Assembly (NCBI GenBank): GCA_027364935.1
Contig: DAHXOK010000002.1
Coordinates: 13,931 to 52,648 of the forward strand
Reading direction: 5' to 3'
DNA: 38,718 bases
From: Vulcanimicrobiota bacterium
Lineage (GTDB): Bacteria > Vulcanimicrobiota > Vulcanimicrobiia > Vulcanimicrobiales > Vulcanimicrobiaceae
In this document: positions 33,580 through 38,718 of the stretch, one piece after another
How positions within the stretch are numbered: position 1 is the first letter of the stretch
How the letters are laid out: each line of letters opens with the position of its first letter
Position numbers and translations under genes: made by a program
Notes under the pieces: model-generated
The model's database searches: none
The model's input: only the letters and a program-made list of their open reading frames with translations
Told to the model about the DNA's origin: nothing

Positions 33580-34875
33580 CTATTCGAGCAGCAGCCGGCG
33601 ACCGATCGCGGCAACCTCGCGCCGCGCCTCGACGGCGAGCGGCGAGACCTCGCCCGTGTAGACGCGGCGCCCAGCCACGAAGCAGGCCTGAACCCACGCG
33701 TCCTCGCCGCGGTAGACCAGCGCGTTGACCGGTGGCGACCACGGGTCGATCGAGGAGGCGTCGAGCACCGTGAAATCGGCCGCGAGCCCAGCCCGGAGGT
33801 CGCCGGCCGCGACGCCTACGGCCCGAGCGCCCTCAGACGTGGCGAGGCGAAACGCCGCGCCGGCGCCGAGCGCGCTGCCGTCCAGCGCTGCGGCCTTCTG
33901 CTCGTACGCCGCGGCGCGCATCTCGTCGATCGCCGAAGGTTTGACGTTTGCGTCGCTTCCAAGGCCAACGCAGATCCCACGAGCGAGTAATCCCACGATG
34001 TCGCCGAGTCCGTCGCCAAGATAGAGATTCGTGGTCGGATTACGCACGACGCGCACGTGGCGCCCGGCGAGCAGCGCTTTCTCGTGCTCCGTTATGTGGA
34101 TCGCGTGGACCGCCACGCTGCGTTCGCTCAGCGCGCCGAACCCATCGAGCGCGACGACCGGCGTGACGCCGTAGCGCTCGCGCGAAAGAGCAACCTCCGC
34201 GGGTGTCTCGGCAACGTGCACGTGCAGGTCGCACGCTTCTTCGCGCGCGAACTCGGCAGCGGCTCGAAGCATCGCCTCCGACGCGCCGTGGAGCGAATGC
34301 GGCGCGACGCAGACGCCGGCATGCGGAAAGGCGGCGCGAAGCTCGCGCGTACGCTCCACCGCTTCCTCAATGCTCTCGCGAAACTCCGGAGGGGCCTGCG
34401 GTGCGTCCATCCACGTACGAGCGAGGATCAGGCGAATGCCGGTTCGCTGCGCCGCACGAATTGCGGCCTCTGCGTGCTGGTTGCCCCGCCCGTTGAGATA
34501 GAAAAACTCCGCTACGGTCGTGATGCCGGCGGCCAGCATCTCCGAGAAGGCCGCAACGAAAACCCAGTAGACGTCCTCCGGCGCGAGCTGCGGTATCACC
34601 CGATAGAGCGCGTCGTCGCGCCAATGCTCGAACGTACGATCGTCGGCCCATCCTCGCAGGAGGATCTGATACGCATGGCTGTGCCCGTTGACGAAGCCCG
34701 GCACGATCAACCGATCGACCGGAAAAGCGCGCACGTACGCGTCCGGATGCCGCGCTCGCACCGACGCGAAGTCGCCGGCATCGGTAATCTCGCCGTCGTC
34801 GACGACGAACCCGAAGTCCTCCCGCAACGCACCGCCTACGACCGCACGCGCGCAGCGAATCAGTTCGCTTCCCAT
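33580..34875 (-). CDS. hutF: Amidohydrolase-family deaminase, probable formimidoylglutamate deiminase (HutF-like)
   Basis: The 431-residue protein is a metal-dependent amidohydrolase with NGHSHAYQ (His65, His67), EMLAAGITTVAEF, APHSLHGAS, HVHVAET, AVHAIHITEHE and the catalytic aspartate in GLGSDANVKPS. These are the deaminase-type ligands. FEHWRDDALYRV and NLYLGDGLGDI resemble segments of Pseudomonas HutF. HutF converts N-formimino-glutamate to N-formylglutamate plus ammonia. The position after hutI supports this; a different deaminase of the guanine/SsnA group remains possible. I prefer the ATG at 34875 (family-like N-terminus), overlapping hutI by 16 bases; an upstream ATG is at 34896. No HutG is seen to follow. 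Confidence 0.75.
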   Translation of the reverse strand: MGSELIRCARAVVGGALREDFGFVVDDGEITDAGDFASVRARHPDAYVRAFPVDRLIVPGFVNGHSHAYQILLRGWADDRTFEHWRDDALYRVIPQLAPEDVYWVFVAAFSEMLAAGITTVAEFFYLNGRGNQHAEAAIRAAQRTGIRLILARTWMDAPQAPPEFRESIEEAVERTRELRAAFPHAGVCVAPHSLHGASEAMLRAAAEFAREEACDLHVHVAETPAEVALSRERYGVTPVVALDGFGALSERSVAVHAIHITEHEKALLAGRHVRVVRNPTTNLYLGDGLGDIVGLLARGICVGLGSDANVKPSAIDEMRAAAYEQKAAALDGSALGAGAAFRLATSEGARAVGVAAGDLRAGLAADFTVLDASSIDPWSPPVNALVYRGEDAWVQACFVAGRRVYTGEVSPLAVEARREVAAIGRRLLLE

Positions 34876-36083
34876 ACGCCGCCCTTGCACACCCATGCCG
34901 CGAGGTTACGGCCGAACTGCCAGCCGAACTCGCGCGCGTCGTCCAAACGCACCGCTACCAAGTCTGCCGGTGCGCCTTCGTAAATGACGCCGGCCTCCTT
35001 TCGGAGCGAGCGAGCGGCGGCACGCGTCACGCCGTAGAGCGCCTGTGCTGCGCTCATGCCGAAGAGGCTGCGGCCAAAATATGCGACCGTTTGGAGATTG
35101 AAACACGGCGACGTTCCGGGATTGAAATCGCTCGCAAGCGCAACGGTACCGGCCTGCTCGAGAATGCGGCGCACCGGCGCGCGCGCCTCGAGCCCGAGAA
35201 ATGCGATGGTTGCGGGGCAGGCTACGACGACCGCGACGCCGGCGATCGCACGCGCCGTGTCGGCTGAGATGACGTTGCAATGATCGGCGGAGTCGACGCC
35301 GAGCGTGGCGGCCATCGCCGCCGCTCCGCCGTCGGCCATCTCGTCGCAGTGAATCCGAGCGCGCAGCCCGCGCTGCATCGCCGCGACGAGATACCGGCGC
35401 GCCGCGTCGGCCGAGAAGAAGCCGGGTTCGCAGAAGACGTCGGCGTACTCCGCGCCGTGCTCTTTGGCGTGCGGAACGCACTCGGCAATGAGGTACTCAA
35501 TGTACTCTTCGGTCGAATCGAACTCGGGAGGGAGCGCGTGCGCGCCGAGAAACGTAGCAACGAGCCGCGGAACGTCGGGGTCGCTACGGTGCGCCGCAAT
35601 GAGATCGAGAAGCGCAAGCTCTCCCGCCTTCGTCAGCGCGTAGCCAGTCTTCGTCTCGAGCGTCGTCGTGCCGTGTGCGAGCATCGCACGCAGACGCGGC
35701 CGAACGCTGTCTTCGTAAAAGGCACGCGGGTCTTCCAGCGCAGCGCGCGTCCTGCGCACGGTGGAGAGCATGCCTTGGGGCGGCCTTTCACCTCGTAGCC
35801 GCGCCGAGAAATCGGCTTCGCGATCTCCCGCGAAGAGCGGGTGCGCGTGCGCATCCACGAAACCCGGAACGACGACGCAATCGCGGGCGTCGATCTCCAC
35901 GGCGTCGCGCGGCGCGAGCTCGGCGACGTCGGAGTCGCGCCCGACCGCCGCTATCGCCGCGTCCTTGACGAGAATCGCCGCATCGGCAATGAGACCGAGG
36001 TCGTCGAAGGTGACGCAGCCTTGCTGCGCAGTTGTGTCGCACGTGACGATTTCGCGCGCGCGGACCAATAGCGCGCGGCTCAA
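34860..36083 (-). CDS. hutI: Imidazolonepropionase
   Basis: HutI hydrolyses imidazolone-propionate to N-formimino-glutamate, the third step of histidine breakdown. The 407-residue amidohydrolase has [16 protein letters not shown] (His79, His81) followed by [48 protein letters not shown] and the aspartate in [12 protein letters not shown], all diagnostic of HutI. The likely start is a TTG at 36083, forming a TTGA overlap with the hutU stop; no better start is present close by. The N-terminal region up to about residue 70 is the usual beta-sandwich domain. Confidence 0.94.
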   Translation of the reverse strand: MSRALLVRAREIVTCDTTAQQGCVTFDDLGLIADAAILVKDAAIAAVGRDSDVAELAPRDAVEIDARDCVVVPGFVDAHAHPLFAGDREADFSARLRGERPPQGMLSTVRRTRAALEDPRAFYEDSVRPRLRAMLAHGTTTLETKTGYALTKAGELALLDLIAAHRSDPDVPRLVATFLGAHALPPEFDSTEEYIEYLIAECVPHAKEHGAEYADVFCEPGFFSADAARRYLVAAMQRGLRARIHCDEMADGGAAAMAATLGVDSADHCNVISADTARAIAGVAVVVACPATIAFLGLEARAPVRRILEQAGTVALASDFNPGTSPCFNLQTVAYFGRSLFGMSAAQALYGVTRAAARSLRKEAGVIYEGAPADLVAVRLDDAREFGWQFGRNLAAWVCKGGVWEAN

Positions 36084-37738
36084 AGGCGCCAGTCGATCCC
36101 TTTTTCATCGGCCGTCTGCGCGGCGAGGTCGTAGCCGGCATCGGCATGACGAACGACGCCCAAGCCGGGATCGGTCGCGAGCACGCACTCGAGACGTTGG
36201 CGCGCGTCTTCGGAGCCGTCCGCCACCACAACCATCCCCGCGTGCAAGCTATAGCCGATGCAGACGCCCCCGCCGTGATGGAAACTCACCCAATGCGCTC
36301 CGGCGGCGGTGTTCAGCAACGCGTTGAGAATCGGCCAGTCTGCAATCGCGTCGCTTCCGTCCTTCATGCCTTCGGTCTCTCGGAACGGTGAGGCAACGCT
36401 GCCGGTGTCGAGGTGGTCGCGTCCGATGACGATCGGCGCCGTGACCGCTCCGGAGCGGACGAGCTCGTTGAACGCGACGCCCGCTTTCGCGCGGTCCCCG
36501 TATCCGAGCCAGCAGATACGCGCCGGCAAACCTTGGAAGGCGATGCGCTCGCGCGCGAGGGCGATCCATCGCTGCAGCGATGCGTCCGCGGGGAAGAGCC
36601 GCACGAGCTCCTCGTCGAGCCGCCCGATGTCTGCCGGATCGCCGGAGAGCGCCGCAAAACGGAACGGTCCCGAGCCGCGGCAGAAGAGCGGGCGGATGAA
36701 GGCCGGCACGAAGCCGGGGAACGCGAACGCGCGCGCGTATCCGCCGCGCTCGGCTTGCGCGCGGATGTTGTTGCCGTAGTCGAAGACGACGGCACCCGCG
36801 TCTTGGAATTTGACCATCGCCTCGACGTGCCGGGCGACGCTCTCGAGGCCGCGGCGCTCGTACTCGCCCGGAGAGCGTTTGCGCAGTTCGGCAGCCTCCT
36901 CCAACGTTACGCCGACGGGAACGTATCCGTCGAGCATGTCGTGCGCCGACGTTTGATCGGTAACCGCGTCGGGCCGAAAACCGAGCTCGTAGAGCGCCGG
37001 AAACTCCGCGGCGGCATTGCCTTCATATCCAACCGAGAGCGCCACGCCGTCGCGCTTGGCGCGCTCGACTTCGCGCAACGCCTCGTCTCGCGATACCGCA
37101 ACGCGATCGAGATACCGCAAATCGCAGCGGCGCCGTAAGCGTGCCGGATCCACGTCGACGAGCAGCGCAACGCCCTCGTTCATCGTGATAGCGAGCGGCT
37201 GCGCGCCGCCCATTCCGCCGACGCCGGCGCTCAAAGAGACGCGGCCGCGCAGGGTCCCGCCGAAGTGTTGTCGCGCGAGCTCCGCAAACGTCTCGTACGT
37301 CCCCTGCACGATGCCCTGGGTACCGATATAGATCCACGATCCGGCCGTCATCTGGCCGAACATCGTCAAGCCGCTCGCTTCGAGCTTACGAAACGTGGCG
37401 TAGTCGGCCCACTTCGGTACGAGGTTCGCGTTCGCGATCAAGACGCGCGGCGCGCGGGTGTGCGTCCGAAAGACGCCGACGGGCTTGCCGCTCTGGACGA
37501 CAAGCGTCTCGTCGTTCTTGAGCCGCCGCAGCGTGCGCACGATGGCGTCGAACGCATCCCACGATCGCGCGGCGCGCCCGTTGCCACCGTACACGACGAG
37601 ATCCTGGGGACGCTCGGCAACCTCGGGATCGAGGTTGTTCATGAGCATGCGCATCGCCGCTTCCTGCGGCCAGCCCGAACACGAGAGCTCCGATCCGCGC
37701 GGTGCGCGAACGGTGCGCGCAGCAGCCAAGAGGCTCAT
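36080..37738 (-). CDS. hutU: Urocanate hydratase
   Basis: HutU adds water to urocanate to give imidazolone-propionate, using tightly bound NAD+ as an electrophile. The 552-residue protein has the normal length and conserved regions: [47 protein letters not shown], the NAD-binding [27 protein letters not shown], the cysteine in [21 protein letters not shown], and a C-terminal [11 protein letters not shown]. The ATG at 37738 overlaps the hutH stop as ATGA; the frame is open further upstream but that sequence lies inside hutH and is not HutU-like. Confidence 0.97.
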   Translation of the reverse strand: MSLLAAARTVRAPRGSELSCSGWPQEAAMRMLMNNLDPEVAERPQDLVVYGGNGRAARSWDAFDAIVRTLRRLKNDETLVVQSGKPVGVFRTHTRAPRVLIANANLVPKWADYATFRKLEASGLTMFGQMTAGSWIYIGTQGIVQGTYETFAELARQHFGGTLRGRVSLSAGVGGMGGAQPLAITMNEGVALLVDVDPARLRRRCDLRYLDRVAVSRDEALREVERAKRDGVALSVGYEGNAAAEFPALYELGFRPDAVTDQTSAHDMLDGYVPVGVTLEEAAELRKRSPGEYERRGLESVARHVEAMVKFQDAGAVVFDYGNNIRAQAERGGYARAFAFPGFVPAFIRPLFCRGSGPFRFAALSGDPADIGRLDEELVRLFPADASLQRWIALARERIAFQGLPARICWLGYGDRAKAGVAFNELVRSGAVTAPIVIGRDHLDTGSVASPFRETEGMKDGSDAIADWPILNALLNTAAGAHWVSFHHGGGVCIGYSLHAGMVVVADGSEDARQRLECVLATDPGLGVVRHADAGYDLAAQTADEKGIDWRL

Positions 37739-38718
37739 CGTTCCTCTTCTCGGAGGGCGTCCTGCGCCGCCTTCACGAGCGCATTGCTCGCGATGAGTTG
37801 CCGTCCCCGCTCGATGTCGGGCGCCAGAACGCGATCGTCGCCCCACGGCGCGATTCGCTCTCGCGCGGCGTCGTACGCAGCCTGCGTTCCCACGCCGGAG
37901 TGCAGCGGGCGGCGAAAATCCGTCGCGGCGAGTGCACCGAGCAACTCGCACGCGAGCGCGCCCTCGACGTTGTCGAGTACGCGCGGTAGCGCGTTGGCCG
38001 AGGTCATCCCCATGCTCACGTGATCCTCCTGCCCGGCTGACGTTGGGATCGAGTCGACGCTCGAGGGCCACGCCAAGCCTTTGTTCTCGTTGACGAGCGC
38101 GGCGGCGGTATATTGCACGATCATCAGCCCGGATTGAATGCCGGAGCGGCCGGTCAAGAAGAGCGGGAGGTCCCGTTCCTCCCCGTTGAGCAGCAAGTAG
38201 AGCCGCCGCTCGGATATCGACGCAAGCTCCGAGATCGCAAACTTCAAAAAATCGAGCGCGAGCGCCACGGGCTCGCCGTGAAAATTGCCTCCTGAGAGAA
38301 ACTCTTCGTCGTCGGCGAAGACGAGCGGATTGTCGGTGACGGAGTTCGCCTCGGTCTCGACGACGCCGCGGGCGTATGCGATCGCATCGCGCACCGCGCC
38401 GTGAACGACCGGGATGCAGCGGAACGAATACGGATCTTGCACGCGCCCGCATTCGCGGTGCGATTCCACGATTTGCGAGTGCTCGAGCAATGCGCGCAAG
38501 TTGTCCGCCACGCGCATCTGGCCCGCGTGGGGCCGCAACGCGTTGATGCGACGGTCGAAGACGCGGTCGGTACCGAGGAACGCTTCCAGCGACATCGCGC
38601 CGATGACGTCGGCCGCCGCCGCGAGGCGCTCCGCGCGCAGAACGCCGAGCGCTGCGACCGCGGTCATTACCTGCGTGCCGTTGACCAGAGCGAGACCTTC
38701 CTTGGCACCCAGACGGAT
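37735..38718 (-). CDS. hutH: Histidine ammonia-lyase, 5' end outside the window
   Basis: HutH removes ammonia from L-histidine to give urocanate. The visible 327 residues are the C-terminal two thirds, reading in from the window edge as [15 protein letters not shown], then [52 protein letters not shown], and [17 protein letters not shown] followed by a [15 protein letters not shown] segment, all family signatures. The Ala-Ser-Gly that forms the MIO cofactor lies upstream, outside the window. It is first in the visible hutH-hutU-hutI-hutF order; the operon promoter is not in view. Confidence 0.95.
   Translation of the reverse strand: MRLGAKEGLALVNGTQVMTAVAALGVLRAERLAAAADVIGAMSLEAFLGTDRVFDRRINALRPHAGQMRVADNLRALLEHSQIVESHRECGRVQDPYSFRCIPVVHGAVRDAIAYARGVVETEANSVTDNPLVFADDEEFLSGGNFHGEPVALALDFLKFAISELASISERRLYLLLNGEERDLPLFLTGRSGIQSGLMIVQYTAAALVNENKGLAWPSSVDSIPTSAGQEDHVSMGMTSANALPRVLDNVEGALACELLGALAATDFRRPLHSGVGTQAAYDAARERIAPWGDDRVLAPDIERGRQLIASNALVKAAQDALREEER

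Overview
The window is a GC-rich, very tightly packed bacterial chromosome segment with 33 protein genes. Every gene except two at the edges is complete. I see no tRNA, rRNA, CRISPR array or intact transposase gene. A TolC-type outer-membrane channel, an HlyD/EmrA adaptor and a LolA-like periplasmic protein point to a diderm cell. The gene order PASTA protein - rpe - thiamine kinase - rpmB - DAK protein - plsX resembles the Bacillus prkC-rpe-thiN-rpmB-yloV-plsX neighbourhood. Together with OpcA and a transaldolase-isomerase fusion, this suggests a diderm lineage in or near the Terrabacteria (for example Eremiobacterota/Vulcanimicrobiota). That placement is inference from gene content, not proof.

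Layout. (1) 1-2907, minus: fakA-like DAK kinase, plsX and a cut-off degV/fakB-like gene, a likely fatty-acid phosphorylation and acyl-phosphate module. (2) 3058-3249, plus: rpmB, with its own promoter and a leader hairpin. (3) 11676-3246, minus: cmk, plsC, a two-domain membrane glycosyltransferase, a 280-bp palindromic element, yebC, a PASTA protein with no kinase domain, rpe, thiL. (4) 11753-17987, plus: radA, glutamate formimidoyltransferase, an M16 peptidase, an aldehyde dehydrogenase. (5) 19968-17984, minus: dapD and an aminotransferase (probable dapC), two steps of succinylase-type lysine/diaminopimelate synthesis. (6) 20063-29012, plus: tkt, tal-pgi fusion, gnd, zwf, opcA, pgl, an almost complete pentose phosphate operon whose epimerase (rpe) lies in region 3. 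(7) 38718-29009, minus: hutH, hutU, hutI and hutF-like histidine degradation, then, behind its own promoter and a palindromic operator, STAS - LolA-like - TetR - HlyD - TolC.

How the genes work together. Region 6 oxidises glucose-6-phosphate to ribulose-5-phosphate with NAD(P)H production and recycles the carbon. Region 1 plus plsC covers early phospholipid acylation. The hut genes convert histidine to formiminoglutamate, for which the window offers two outlets: deimination by the HutF-like enzyme, and transfer to tetrahydrofolate by the formimidoyltransferase in region 4. The last operon looks like a locally regulated efflux or envelope-transport unit that lacks its inner-membrane pump.

Architecture is unusual in detail. 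Most neighbours in an operon overlap by four bases (NTGA), and all three convergent gene pairs share a four-base stop overlap (CTAA or CTAG), leaving no room for conventional terminators.
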